A stretch of 64,000 nucleotides of DNA from Crotophaga sulcirostris (Eukaryota; Chordata; Aves; Cuculiformes; Crotophagidae). Shown one piece after another: positions 35,851 through 49,230 of the stretch. The notes beneath the pieces were generated by a model that had not been told where the DNA came from, made no database searches, and saw only the letters and a program-made list of their open reading frames with translations. Each line of letters opens with the position of its first letter. Position 1 is the stretch's first letter. The DNA is taken from NCBI GenBank assembly GCA_013397455.1, contig VYZB01000095.1, positions 1,112,446-1,176,445 on the forward strand. The letters are read 5' to 3'. Made by a program: the position numbers and the translations under genes.

Positions 35851-37810
35851 AAGTAGGATTAAGTTAGGTCAAACAAATAAGTCTTTATCTTACACTTAAA
35901 CAGTGAAATATGGTAGTCATTGAATAGCCTACGATAAGGCCTCTTATTTATTTTATACCATAATTAAAACTGTCATAAAAGTCTTTCATGGTCAGAGACT
36001 AATCACCAGAAACAGAACTAGCAATATTAATGCAACGGCGAAACTGTCTTGAATTGCAATCTCATTAAAATAATGGCTGCACAGCCAATACTGTCTTCTG
36101 GTTTTGCATGTATTTTTTAATTTCAGTTCACTTCTGGTGCTTACAATGGTATAATTACTAAAAGATAGTAATGCATGTAGTTATAAAGTATTCTTATAAA
36201 CCAATGGACCTAAGAATTATAAAATGCTTATAAATCCAGTTCTACTGTCTAGTCACTTTGCAATTAAGTACAACTTTCAACAGGTACCTTAGTGACATTA
36301 TTCCATTCTTTTCAGAGAGTCTTCATCTAAATATATTACTCTTTGGGAAGGATTGTGTTAATACAAGGTGCCTTTTCATGACTGCATGGAAGCGTTTTGC
36401 ATATGGAAAGAAACACCACGTTCTAGGATATTATTGTTAGTAGGATCATGTCTTTGAGAGATTCTGCTTGTGCAGTTTTACTTCATATTCGCACACTGAT
36501 ATTTCAGAAATAATTTTCTTCATTTGAAGAGACTACTTAACAAATTTATACTTGGTTTACTCCAAGTCACAGTCCGGACATGTGTTTTATTAAATAATAA
36601 GTTTTGATTCCATCTACATTTGTGGACCATAATTTGTTTTTCCCATTTTAGTTTACTGAGAAACTTCTGAATAAAATCTTGGTTTTAGTGGTTTCTTTGC
36701 ATCAAATGAGTGAAGGATAGCGATCAGTCGCTCCTATTTTCAGAAACTGATAGGAAGTGGAGATGAAAAACTGAAATGCCTCTATTTGGCTCTAATAATC
36801 TTAATTTAAATAGTTTCAATCCTCTACTTCATACTAGGCTTCATGAATTACATCAACCTGCTACAGATATGTGATTCTGCAAACATTGCAAATGTGTGGT
36901 TTGTTCTCCCTCTTGTGTTCATTCACAACCTGATTCTAGTTAGATCAAGTAAGTTAATTTTTGAAGCTAAGTGCTACTCCCACTTTAATTGATGTCAAAA
37001 TTCCTATTGACATGGGTGGGAAAAATAGGGTCAAATTCTGGATGAGTTGGTTACATTAAATAAAGCTTCCAAAACTGGATGTAGAAAAATTATAATATTT
37101 CTCTGTATAAAATTATTTCTCTGATGAAGGAAAATAATGTAAAGAAGAAAGCAGAGGAACTATTCTTTTAAATTGTGCAGCTAAGAGAAATTTTCCTTTT
37201 TTCCCCTTGTCGTTTCTTGTAGATGCCTTTTAGCTGGCTCATCATGAGATAACTTTCTCTCTCGTTGCTTCCAGTCTCCACATGGCCATCCTTGGAAGCA
37301 TCCTACTTCATTGTGTAAGGATTCTGGAGTGGTCCATTGAGCAATGTGTTAGTCAAGCATTTTTGACAGGTAGTATTCTCCAAGATAGAAAAATTTGCAT
37401 TATTTCAAGACTTCATTAATCATGTGGGATCTATGAGAGTATCTCTTTAACCTCATGGTCTTTTTTTCCCAAAATCTGGCACTGTCCTGAATAATTATGG
37501 AAATGCAGTGTGATTTTAAAAATGAGGAGGAAGAAACCCCTCATTTTCAGTGTTTCTTAAGAGAAATTATGTAATATATTAGGTAGATGTGTTCCTTAAC
37601 TGGAAAAGTTAAATTTGTAGATTTTAAAAATTATGAAACATCTAAATCAGTCCAATTGAATAAGTGAACAAAACATAGTCAAATTATTTCTGCATTAACT
37701 GTCTCTTGACTGGATCAAGTAAAACTCTAAAAGTAATATAGACATGAGTAGAAGCATTCAAATGGGAATTTTGCCATTACCCATAATAGCGAGTAAATCA
37801 GCTTTCCAGA

Positions 37811-37853
37811 TGCAAAATTTTTGTAAATTTTGCAATTTTTTTTTAAAAAAAAA
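37811..37853. repeat. 10-bp inverted repeat followed by T9A9 palindrome
   Basis: TGCAAAATTT (37811-37820) pairs perfectly with AAATTTTGCA (37825-37834) across a 4-nt loop. One base later comes T9A9 (37836-37853), itself an 18-bp palindrome. It is a visible structural feature with no assigned role. Confidence 0.8.
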
Positions 37854-38436
37854 GTTTTTGGCTACAAAGCTATTATGCTGAAGTCACATGTAACAAACGA
37901 CCAAGAAGGATTTAGTATATGCTATAAAATTCTGTATCTAGGACCTGCAACAAGGCCAATAATGTCAGAGAAATGAGAGGCAATAAAGCTATGCTTTAAT
38001 TTATGATTTGCAAAACTCTGCTCAGATGAAAAGCATAAACCACAGGGTACATGAATGAGAAAGTATGTGTTGTGCAGAGACTGTAATGAAAAAGGCTAAA
38101 ATTCGGTGTCTTGGATCAGTGATATAAAATGTTGAATGACTTCCAATAATTCTGTTGTATGGCTGCTGATTTCAGCCTGCTTAAGACTGTAACTACTAGT
38201 GCTAAGTAGGGTTTAGGCTTGTTTTATTTTTAGACTTGCTAAATTCTTTATTTCTCCTATTTCCCTAGCAAAATCTGGATGTTTACTCTCATTAGACATG
38301 TTAATGTGACCACTCAGGCAAAGACATTTTATTTGAAAGGGAGATATGAAGAAGCAGTTTATAGGTTAGCACACAAAGCCTCCTCACAATAAAGAATTAT
38401 GAAGCACGGAATATAAATCTTCTTTTTGATTTGTAC

Positions 38437-38449
38437 AAAAAAAAAAAAA
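38437..38449. repeat. A13 homopolymer
   Basis: Thirteen consecutive A with no retrocopy identified. Confidence 0.9.
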
Positions 38450-41400
38450 GGCATCCACAGCAATGGCGTTGCTCCCTAACTACTATTTTATTCCATTGCA
38501 AACTGGATATCCCTTTACAAAAAGGACCACGATAGAAAGCATCCTCATTCAGATACATGACATATTTTGTTACCAAGCCATGCATTTGGATGACATTTCA
38601 GAAAGATTTCTTGTCTTGACACACTGTGTCCTAAGTGCAGCAGCAGCACAGTCCCAAGTCAATGCACTTGCAGAGTGTTTACTTTTATATAGCTGCTTTA
38701 AACCTTTAACCCTTAGCTTAGGTATATTTGCATACAATTCATATGATCAATTCTACTGTCTGAATGGTGTATGAAGTCCAAAACATAAATGGGATTTAAA
38801 AGCAGAATACACTTCAGGTTGTTACTTGCTTTCCATAGCCGTAGTTTACATGACATTTGTGGATGGGATGTATTCTTCCAGAGTTATGTAATTACCACTG
38901 CAAACACAATATGAATTTGAAAAGTAAAAAATAAGGAAAAAAATATTCTTCAGCTGAAAAACCTGAGAATATTGTTTCTGTTAAATGACAATGTAGAAAT
39001 AGAACAGTAAAAACTTTGAGTAGGAACTGGTTTTATTCTGCAGGTGTTAGCTGATGAAACTAAATACTGTGTTTAGAAAAAATATATTTCAAAGCTTTCT
39101 GTGAAAGCAAGCTTTGAAAATTAATTTCTCATCATCTTTGGGGGGTCATGACTTAAAGAACTGTTTCTTATTTCCTTATTCCCCATCCTTACTACCCATT
39201 TCTGTATATTTGTTAGATTGGTGAATACAGTGCGGTTAAGGGAGAGAATCATCAAGAATTGTGAAGGTCACCTTTGGAGAATAATTAGTATGACAGTAAT
39301 TGCTCAACTTGTGTCTGGAGTGAGAATGTTTTGAGATAAAGCAGTTTCATTTTACCATTTTTTCCTCTTTCTTTCTTTGAGTCTCTGAAGTTACAATCTC
39401 AGGGGACGTGCCATTCCCCCTATCTGAGGACAAGCATTCCAGAAATGGGAATGAAATAAAACCTGCATTTCTCTTCCCCATAGAACTTCACCTAGACTTT
39501 GGGGATAAAAAAAATCAATCACTTGTCAACGTGTATTAATCTCATTCCACATTACATGGGAAGGTGAATTTGTGGCAGTTGTTAGGCCATGGAGATGCTA
39601 GTTCATCCAGTCTGACCTATTTTACTAAGGTCATGGAAAGTTTTGGGCAGACACAGTGTGTGTTACAGAGAGTTTCACAGGATGCAGGATCTATGATTGC
39701 CCCAGTGTTTTTTGCTGGTGATAGATTGACCATACTTTTAAAATTGTGCGTCTAATTACTGCTTTGATTTTCTCTAACTTTTAACTTCCAGCCCTTATTT
39801 ATTTTCTGTAACAAACAGAGACACCCCACACCCCCAGCTCCTGCCACTTTTACCTTTGAAAGTATTTGAGTACCATAGCCAAACCATCGGATTTCTTTGT
39901 GATAAATGAAACAGACTGAACGTCCTTTTCTCCGAGAGGTATTTTTCATGTTCTTGAATAAGACAGATATTAATGTTGAAGGTGGTACTTGCTGAATGGA
40001 TGAATGACAATTTAAAATTCAGATAAGCAGGAGGGCACCTGAAAAGTTCAAAAATGATCCGCCTGTCTCAGAGCTGCAATGGCACAAGGAATACCATAAT
40101 TAATGCTACAGATTCTGTTAATTCAAGCTGTGGTTTTCATGCTGCATAGAATGATCAATAAAGACCGAAAAACGCAGATACAGAATGTGTAGACTTCCTG
40201 CAAGCCAACCCATTGAGCTGAAAGCAGTTGTTCACCATATTTTTGGCTTGCTGAGTACAGACAGTACATCACATTGTGCCTGTTGCCCTTAACCAAGCAT
40301 GTGAGGTGCAGTGCCTGGGCTTGGTCCCTAGTATTGGGAAACTAGGACCAGCTTCTCCAAATGCCTCTAGTACCTCTGGCATAACATCAGTCTTACTGCA
40401 TTTTGAATACATGATCATGTAGAGCTCAGGTTTTATGGTTCATTTCTCCTTTCCCTGGAGATGATATAACAGTATAGACAAAGAGCATTATTATTTTTGA
40501 AATGTGGCTTAAAACTTCAGTGTTCAAATCTGTGATTTTAAATGCCTTAAAAGAAATGTTTTTATGATTTGTATTTTGTCTATAAAACCCCAGGGAAGAA
40601 GATTATCTTTTGGGTCCAATTGTAGGCAAATATAGAAATAAATTGTAGATTTCAAAGGCTTACATAATATTTTTTATATTTATTTTACTATTTTGGTTTA
40701 AAATAATAGCTACTGTAGAGATATTTTATGCTTAAGTTTGAGCTCCAATTTACATTTAAAATGTGACAGTTTCTATAGAACTAATATTGGATGGATACTA
40801 CTTGAATAAAAGAAGTATCACATTGTCCATATGTTCTTCTAGCCCTTTCTTCAGTAAGTGGAATCTGGAAAACTGGAAGTGATGCTAAAATGTCTAAAAT
40901 ACAATAACACCTGTGTTTCTGCACCTGAATCCTATGTTTCTTAAAGCTTTGTATTATGAAGATTATGTTAATTTTCATAAGTCACAAAGAAAATATCTCT
41001 GACAGTAGAGGGGTATTACTTACATATCAACAGATACCAAAGGATGTTGAACAACCTGCATCCTCATATTTCTATACTTATCCTTCTGCCCAGAGTAGCT
41101 ATTGACATAAAGATTCTTGTAAGCTCATAATAAAATGGGATGGTCTTCCTGACATTTCTGTTTCTTTTGCCACTCTCACATATGCAGACTCTAGACTAAA
41201 ATGACACACAACACTGTTTCAAAAGCCTTTTATTTGAATGGTCTCAACATGTGAAAGTAAATCATATGTAGGAAGAAACTGTACTAAAAGGACACACTGT
41301 TCTGAGGAGATACTCTGCTCGTCATCCAAATCTCAAAGGAAACTTATTTTCCATACAGCATTTCAGCAGTATGGAAATAGGGAAGGGGTGCAAACAACAG

Positions 41401-43306
41401 TAACATCTCCAGTTTACCCATAACATGGCAATAAAAAAAAGGTAAGAATATCAGAGGAAAATAACAGCTGTAAACTGTCAGATTTATCTGTAAATATTTT
41501 AAAGGGTTTAGTTAACTGTATTAAACAGTTGGTCAAAAAGTCCTTACTTTCCAATTGGTACAGAATGGTTTCAGTTAACAGTTTAATAGAAATGGTTTTA
41601 TAGAAAGGACTGCCAGTTCCTAGTACGCCAGTCCCGTTTTACAGCCATCAGTAAGTCTTTGATTGTATACACCTGAAACATGGCTGCTCAGTGCTTGCAG
41701 GTTTTCTTTGAAATGGTTTCTGTCAGAGAAGGCTGGAGCTAGATGGAGAAAAATGGAAAAACCACCAAAGATTCTGAGGAAGTTAAGATTACTGAACGTA
41801 GCTCAGAAGAGAACAGATTGCAGGGGTGAAATGTAACTCAAACCAAACAGCGTCTTGTTCTACAGTCTACTGACTTCAGCAAATAAAATACTATTAGGGC
41901 TGATTTAGGACATCAAATAGTTGCTCTGTGCTCTTTCCTTATGTCAGTAACTGAATTTCTGCAGATACAAAATCACGTCTATTGTTTTTTACAAGCCTTG
42001 AAAAATAAACATTTTGTTTTAAATCCTATTGGAAGGAAGAGCTAGTTTTACCCTGTAACTAACAGGTTGTACGCCTCTCTCTGTAGTACTTATTCTTATA
42101 TCTACCGTCTTGTACCTCTTAATGCTGTATTTTATGATGCAGATACCTAAACCAGAAGCAGCCATATTTTCAAAATATAATTGGATGTTAAGAGGCAGCT
42201 GTGAAAGTCCCGTCTGACGCTTACCTGCGTTCCTTTGGCACTTAAATATTTTGAAAGTCTAGTCCATAGTAAATTGTGCTGAAATGATGGTAGAATCCAG
42301 TAAGGAGGTCACAGAAGGGCAAAGAGGACTATTTATAAAATGCCAATTCACCAAGTTCTTATTAATTAAATTTTTCAGGAAAGATTTTCTCTCCTGAAAT
42401 AAAGAGATATTTGATAAGCCTAGTATAGTCTGCAGTTATGAGGCTGTTCTTACTCTTGCACATTGCATAGGAGGATAATTAATGACCATGTGTTTTTACT
42501 GGATTCCTTCTTTAGGGGTTAGGACTTGCCTCACCCATTCTGCCTGGTTTGATAGAGGACTGCAGGAGAATGAGCTTTTCCTGATGAATCATCACTATAG
42601 CTTGAGGAATTTTCAGTGTTTTACACCTGCAGGTATAACAAAACGTACATTTTTATAGTCAATGATCTTAACAGCAGAATAAGGGAGGATGGAGACACTA
42701 AGACTACAGTGAGTAGTAGTGTCATTCACATCAATGGCAATTTTAATTTCAGTGAGCACAGATCCCACCCTAAGAGCTACATGCAAAGTTCATTGAAGTC
42801 TTTGGTAATATTTTGAATCCATGTATTTGTAAAAAGACCTGGGGCACAAGCAAACAAATGACACTTAAATATTCTTACTATTTAGTGCTACTTATTTCCT
42901 TTTATCATCTCTTCTCCTGCCTTGTCATATTCTTTTTTTTTCCTTGTGTCTTCCATTGTAAAGAAAGTATGACCAAGGAGAACAGTAGGTTCTTGTAAGG
43001 TGGTATTTGCAGTAGACTGCAAAGAGGGAAGTTCCCATTATTACTGAAAATAATTCCATACCATTTCCAGAGATTGCAAGAATATTATTCCTGGATGACA
43101 CGTTCTTACTCAGTTCTACACTTCATGTATCTCTAAGTTAAAACACACTAAGTTTGAAAGAATAAAAGATTTTGCATTGCTGCTCACAAGGAGTAGGTCA
43201 GGGTTGTTCTGGTCTGTGTGCATACACAACCCTCCCATCCCCCTATGTATATATGTTGTATAAAAAAGGAAAGATTGCAGTATAAAGGTGGTCATACATA
43301 ATGGGG

Positions 43307-43321
43307 GTGTGTGTGTGTGTG
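43307..43321. repeat. (GT)7 microsatellite
   Basis: A short uninterrupted GT dinucleotide run preceded by four further G. Confidence 0.9.
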
Positions 43322-43907
43322 CTTACATTTAGATGCCCATACATACAACCATGAGTTCAGCACGTGATGGACAAGTCTGCAGTTTCTTTACAGCGACTGC
43401 CATGACAACAAGCAGTTCTAGAGGAGCTAGCAGGGAAGGGTTGGTACCCTGGGAAGGGCAGAAATTGTGCTTGTAAATATCAATCCTGCCCTTGTTTTTA
43501 TGTGGACATAGGTAACCTATCTCCTAATTTTTTTGTTTTCCTCCCCCGAGGTTGTCAGGGGCTACTGTCAGAGGCTTGGACCACATGTGTTCATGGAAGT
43601 CAATAAAAAGGCAGTCCCTATGTTTCCCTAGATTCCACTTGCTGTGATCAAGGTGATATGCCTTCTCTTTGCTGCCAGTATATTGAAACAGAAGCCACAG
43701 GAGGGTATTTTTTTAAATCTGCTGATTTCTGACAGTTGTATTGGCTCATTACACGAGCTTAGAGGTCCAATTTAGTGCAACCTTCAAGGAGCACTGTGCT
43801 GCACCGGATCACCAAAACTTGCAAAGACCATGCAAATGGAGTATTATTTTTCTGATATTTTCCCCTAATGTAAAGCCCCCATCAGAAGAAAGACTATTAC
43901 ATGTTGA

Positions 43908-43922
43908 TTTTTTTTTTTTTTT
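43908..43922. repeat. T15 homopolymer
   Basis: Fifteen consecutive T. Confidence 0.9.
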
Positions 43923-44217
43923 CCAAACTGAAGGAACTATTTCCTTTGCTTTAATTGGAGAACTAATTTTAATTTTGAAGCATTTAATTTTCTTTTACTC
44001 TTAGCTTTGATCTATAATTTTTCTAATTAGTTCAAGTTTTGAAGGGAAAGGTTTCTTGGAATGGGAAATCGTACTTTAACTTTGAAAATGTAAAAATAAG
44101 ATATTCTGATAATTTTGCCACCTGAAGATTCAGAGTTGTAGAACTTGCTGAAACTGGTCTCTTCCCATAGGAAGTCTTGGTTTTGAGGGATTAGTAATGT
44201 TTCATGCAAAAAAGGGA

Positions 44218-44236
44218 TTTTTTTTTTTTTTTTTTT
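44218..44236. repeat. T19 homopolymer
   Basis: Nineteen consecutive T, the longest homopolymer in the window. Its length may be unreliable in the assembly. Confidence 0.9.
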
Positions 44237-46146
44237 ACAACTTAATTTCCAGAGTGGTGACTTCCCTTTTCCTGCTGAAGTGACACGCTATGAAATTTTA
44301 ATGAGGGATCTCAAATGCTGTCTTTATGGCGAGTGGACTTCAATGTTTCAGCAGAGTCCAACTTCAAAACACGGCAGTCTCTTTACAATTTTTTCTACAA
44401 TTTCCATATAGTTATCTGTTTTTTTTGTTCTTGAACATTTAATGTACTTTTCCTTTCAAAATCTTACCAATTCTCATCAGATTGCTTTGCAAAAAGAACT
44501 GAAGAACATACAGATTTATTTTTGAAAGATAAACACTTTCTCTAAACGATGCTGCTACAGACACAAAACACGTTTATTAGCACATGACTTCATTTTGAAA
44601 GTCTGAAGTGCCCTATTAATTGTGAACAAATTTGACAAAGAGGAAGACAGACAAATCTGAATCAAGAAGCCTAATTTAGAACAGAGAAATAAATATAACC
44701 AAAACAAAGTACTATGTTGTTTAAGTTTGGTAGGAAATACGCTGATAACAGTCTCAATGTTTCAAAGAAAAGGTATTGCTGAGAAGCACCAGCTGCACCA
44801 TATAAAGACTGTATATCACGGTTGCGCATCTGTTCAGAACAAATAGTGCTTCCCATAATATATAGGCTTCATAAATTTTCTTTTTAAAAACAGTATGTAC
44901 TTGACCGCCATTGCTATCACGTATCTACTTTTCTGGCTGTTTGATGGGCACAATATGGATCTGTCCTCACACTGCTGAAAGCACTGAAGCTTTTGTTATT
45001 GGTTCCATTGGAAGTATACCAGGAACTCTCCCTGTGTCCAAGGAAGTGGCTCCCATCACAGGTGTGCAGTGGTACCCGGTCCATGGGGTCCCTACGGAGT
45101 ATACCCTACGGAATCAGCCACAGCTAGAGACAAATGCCCTGATGTCATCTTATCTTCTGGTATAAATCAATTGTGAACCTGTTGAGATCAATAGGGTAAT
45201 ATTAGTGGAAAAATGGTGAGACAAGATTTAAAATTAAACAGTATGGCCAAGATAAATGCGCCTTGAAACCTTCGTCTTTTGCCAGCTAGTGTTTGAAAGA
45301 TACTGTGGAGTTATCCTACCCATCCAAAAAGATGAAATACCTGAATATTTTCCCTATAGAACAACACATCCCTGCATGTTGCCCATGCCAATTAATCATC
45401 ATCTTAAAACAGGGGAAAACACCTTCACCGTGGTATTTTATGGAAAACTCTCCTTCCATTTCTGAGCTATGGTGGGTGATGAGAGACATATATAAAATCT
45501 ATCCTTTTGTATATACATTTATTTGTGTGTATGTGTTTGCATATAGAAGTCTTAAAGAAAACTTCTCAGGGAGTGATTGAACTCTTGTGGGTTTGTAATT
45601 CATCACATTGGCAAACACAGCACAGAAAAACTGAGTTCTGATACACAAGTTAATTTGCTTTAGTCATATTTATTTATTAAATGTTTTCTTTCCAAAGTGG
45701 ATAACAGCACCCTTCCCTTCTGGGTTTAAAACTCCCTGTATTTCTGAGGCATGCACATCTGCACAAATCCTCATACAAGGTTTCTTGAGCACTGACCACT
45801 GGTCAGGGGAGAGATGAGCACAGAGGTTAGGGAAGCTGCCTCCGCTGAGTGGAGGGGCTTGTATTTCCATATATGCCAAACCCAAATATTGGAGAAATCT
45901 TTTGAGTCATAAATCTGAGTGAAATAACTGTAACTTTATAATATTCTGTCTGAGAAAAGGTTTAATAAATGCTTCAATAATAGATAAATTAGTCATCATT
46001 AATTGTTCTTCCAGCACATAATTATATATGTGAAGCAGATTTATTAAGGGGGTTCTAACATCTGCTGAATCTTCATCAAGTGCTGAGTCAGTTCTGGCTG
46101 TCGTGTTTTCATCTGGGGAGCATGCTCTGCTCTTTAGTAATGCAAC

Positions 46147-46158
46147 TTTTTTTTTTTT
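46147..46158. repeat. T12 homopolymer
   Basis: Twelve consecutive T. Confidence 0.85.
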
Positions 46159-46225
46159 CCAAACGAAGTCAAACTTAAATGTTTTGTTAATATAGAAAAT
46201 TAATACTTATTATTATAAGAATCGT

Positions 46226-46305
46226 ATTTTGTTTCATTTTTGTTTGTTTCATTTTGTTATTTTATTTGATGTTATTTGATGTTATTTTATTTTGTTATTT
46301 TATTC
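46226..46305. repeat. TTATTT(GATG)-type minisatellite
   Basis: About 80 bp of T-rich repeat run with units GTTTCATTTT, then GTTATTTGAT twice in tandem, then GTTATTTTATTTT. Unit length drifts between 10 and 13 bp. Confidence 0.8.
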
Positions 46306-46679
46306 CTATCAAGATTCAGGAGATGCAAACTTTCAGGAAGAGAAACTGAAAGATGGTCCTTTCTTCCTGTATCTCTGTGAGCTGATGCTGCTGTGTGCTT
46401 GGCTATTCCAACTCACAGCAAGTGTGACTAGGAAGGGGTTCAAGTGTGAAAACTGAATTTCAGTAAACTTCTTGAGAAGTTGCCCTTGATTTCTTTTGGT
46501 CATGTTTTCATCCAAAATGCTTTTCCAAAGCCAAGATGTTTGTTTTTTATGGAAAAGATCTACCCCATTCCTAAGAAAAAAGTGCTTCTGTTTGCTCAGA
46601 AGGATGAGTTAGCTGCTGGTTTTAACTGTCATCTGGGTCTTGTGGGAAGAGTTTTTAATTTTGATGCATTTAAGTGATT

Positions 46680-47110
46680 TAATTAAAAAGTTAACTTGAA
46701 AACTGATTCTGATTCATCTTCTGTGTCCAAAAAAAGTCTCTAAAATTATCTAAAAGTAGAGATAATTGCCTGCTGCCTTTCCAGTTGCTGATTCATTAAA
46801 AGAATTGATTGACTTTGAGTGGCTTGCAAAGCCGACAATATGTAGTCTTTTAATGGATTAACTCTTCAAAAGGTCCTGCCCTCTGTTAAATAACTACTGC
46901 TGCCACTTAATGGGACCTGTGGCCGTGTCATTAAGAGCAAAAAGAGACCCTGGCAGAACAAATGTCAAGTGAACTCAGTATTGTGGTCTGTAAATTCAGG
47001 TATTCCTTACAAATGATGCAGAGTCAATGCACCAAAATCTGCCTGTGCTAATCCTGCTACTGCATTCGTGGTGCTACTGATTTTGCTAAACAGGTATTGA
47101 GGGAATCATT
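46680..47110. promoter_or_regulatory. Candidate conserved non-coding element / enhancer
   Basis: This complex, non-repetitive block is close to balanced in strand composition. It contains TGATTGAC (46806-46813, a PBX/HOX-MEIS type site), TAATGGATTA (46851-46860, a homeodomain core fused to a GGATTA OTX/PITX-type core) and several ATTAA/TTAAT cores. No frame over 60 codons lies inside it. The texture is that of a developmental enhancer. This is inference from motif content without an alignment. Confidence 0.3.
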
Positions 47111-47696
47111 CCAGATGCTTGTACTATTGTATTTTTTGCAATTGGAGAAAAGAAAGGTTCAAAATCTTCCAGGTACTGCAAACTTTAGGAAGTATACAGA
47201 CAGATACAGAATGCTTTCAGCTTCTGTAAAAGGTGGCTGTTAAAGTCAATTTCTCTTATAAATTTATTCTACAGTGGTGGCTGTGAATGTCCAAGGCTAG
47301 ACTAGGACTAGATTTATGCGTAGTCATACATTATGGATCAGCTATTAAAAAAAAAAAGAAAAGGTTTTATGATATAGCACTAAATTTTTAGAAAATAAAA
47401 ATTCTGCTGAAAAAGGACCTATGTGATATTAAAAATACTAGGATTTTGATCAACACCTACTCCTCCTATCAACTATCTTTTATGAATTTCCAGTTAGACT
47501 CATACTAGTATGGGCTAAATTTACCTTTAATGTAAATGTCAAAAGTCAACTCCAGAAACTGTGAAGTTAACATTTAATTTTGGAACTGCAAGACTTAATT
47601 CAGACTTAATTGAGTCTTAAGTTAAAAGACTAGAACCAGTTATTAGCAAAAGGTTGATATGTTGGACTCTATTGGAAGGACAATCAAGCACTCAGA
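47111..47696. other. Non-coding AT-rich stretch, nothing assigned
   Basis: Unique AT-rich DNA with an A11 tract at 47347-47357. No gene or repeat was recognised. Confidence 0.6.
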
Positions 47697-48020
47697 ATGT
47701 TCCGCTCTATGAACACCTTTGACACTTGGGTGTCTTTTCTGACAAAGATGTTTATTTTCAAATTAAAGTTTAATAAGATTTCCATTTTAGACTTATTTAT
47801 TGGTAATGCCATTGAAATATTATCCGAAACAGACAAATCTGAAGATGATCCATTCTTGGATCAGATAAGACTAGTCATTTTGAAGTTTATGGCAGAACAC
47901 AAAACTGTAATGAGGTTTTACAAGGGAAAAGTTCTGCTACTGTTAGATGTTTGGCTTTGGCTTAGAGTGGCTAGGAATAAACCACTACTATGGGTCAGGT
48001 TTAACAGCACTAAAATTTAA
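47697..48020 (+). CDS. Orphan open frame, 107 codons, probably not a gene
   Basis: This is a long frame for DNA this AT-rich. Its middle section is unusually protein-like: after a splice-acceptor-like 'ttccattttag' ending at 47790, it has an acidic stretch SETDKSEDDPFLDQ and then an amphipathic RLVILKFMAEHK. The C-terminal third is hydrophobic (LLLLDVWLW). I recognise no family, no matching donor site is convincing, and no neighbouring exon is seen. It could be a decayed exon or a chance frame. Confidence 0.12.
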   Translation: MFRSMNTFDTWVSFLTKMFIFKLKFNKISILDLFIGNAIEILSETDKSEDDPFLDQIRLVILKFMAEHKTVMRFYKGKVLLLLDVWLWLRVARNKPLLWVRFNSTKI

Positions 48021-49230
48021 TTAAATTGTGTGATTTTCTTTTCAAATTACAGAAAGCCCTATAAATTGGTTAATTGTACAGCATTTCCACCATGTTGATT
48101 AGAAATCTACATACCCAAAGAAATTTATATTAAGCTAAAAGCAGAAAAATAGCAAATGGTGGCAGAATAGCAAATGTGAAGCGATTCGTGTTAGGGAGTA
48201 ATATGTGTGAGACCAAGCATGTCACAGTACACCAGTGTGCAGCATGGCTGTTGTGCTCTACCGTAATCGTTTCTATGGTGGTTTGAATCTGCTTGGCAAA
48301 ACTGGGCAATAAATTGTCTTGCTGTAAATAGTGCAACTTGATGTGAAAGCTTCAGCTTTATTCTACAAACATGCACCAAAAGTCAGGTGGCTTTCTCACG
48401 TAGTAAATGAAATGTGAGACTATTCGTAATAGAGAAAAATTATACGACCTGGGGAACTTCAGTCTGTCTGAGTGATTTCATTTGCCCCCCTGGGCAGTGC
48501 TTAGAGACAGTGACTGCAATTGTTCCATTAGTACCACTGTCTCGGTTTTCTAATTTCACACATAATTGGAACACTGTGGAAGTTTTTTGGAAAACACTGT
48601 AAATCAAGCTGTGAGTGGTTTTCACAACCTATATAGAACAAACAGTCCCTGAGTTTGCAGACAGTCATGGAAATCACAGGAAGTATGAAGTGTTAGCCTC
48701 TACTTCTCTTCTCTGAGTGTTTCTGTCATGTCATATTTTTAAGATTACATGGCTTGCTGTTATGTTGGTAGACAGCCATCTGTTTTTAGGAAAAAAGTGG
48801 TGTTACACTGTTAGAAAGTGAGTATACCGTTCCCGTTGACTGCTTGTCCGTCTAATACATTTCTTGGGTCACATGAGTGCTGCTTTGGCTGTCAGGTTGG
48901 ATAATAGAGGCTCTTTATAGCATTAAACTGAGGAATAATAGTAGGCACTTTTAAAAAATAATGAATACATTTGTTTGAAAGTGAATTTCTATTTCTACAT
49001 TAACTGTGTCTTTTGGAAAGAAGTGCCATTTCCCAAGTGTTCCTGTGAACTACAACCACTCGCATAAAGTCTTATGAGTGTTAATAGCAGGCATGAATAA
49101 TGGTAATGGGAATGCTCAGGATTGGAATGTGTGTGACTTGGTTTTGGAGCACTGTAATCCAAAATAGTACCTGAACAGTAGACCAGGCTTTTCTTAGTCC
49201 TAAAAGCACTTAGAAACATTAGCCAATACA
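48021..49230. other. Non-coding stretch, no gene seen
   Basis: No gene or repeat was recognised. Overlapping opposite-strand frames (48130-48379 and 48414-48625) look like chance. Confidence 0.55.

Larger units (their letters stand above)
35851..46225. other. Non-coding stretch, no gene seen
   Basis: These 10.4 kb hold no recognised gene. They contain A and T homopolymers (38437-38449, 43908-43922, 44218-44236 and 46147-46158), a (GT)7 tract, an inverted repeat next to a T9A9 palindrome (37811-37853) and a complex block near 40020-40180 with enhancer-like texture. Frames up to 103 codons (38463-38774) have a mirror frame on the other strand and no domain. Confidence 0.55.

Noticed and set aside
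44911..45165. 84-codon plus-strand frame with a compositionally balanced second half
   Set aside because: It looked exon-like at first, but has no acceptor at a useful position, no domain and a second chance frame just downstream.
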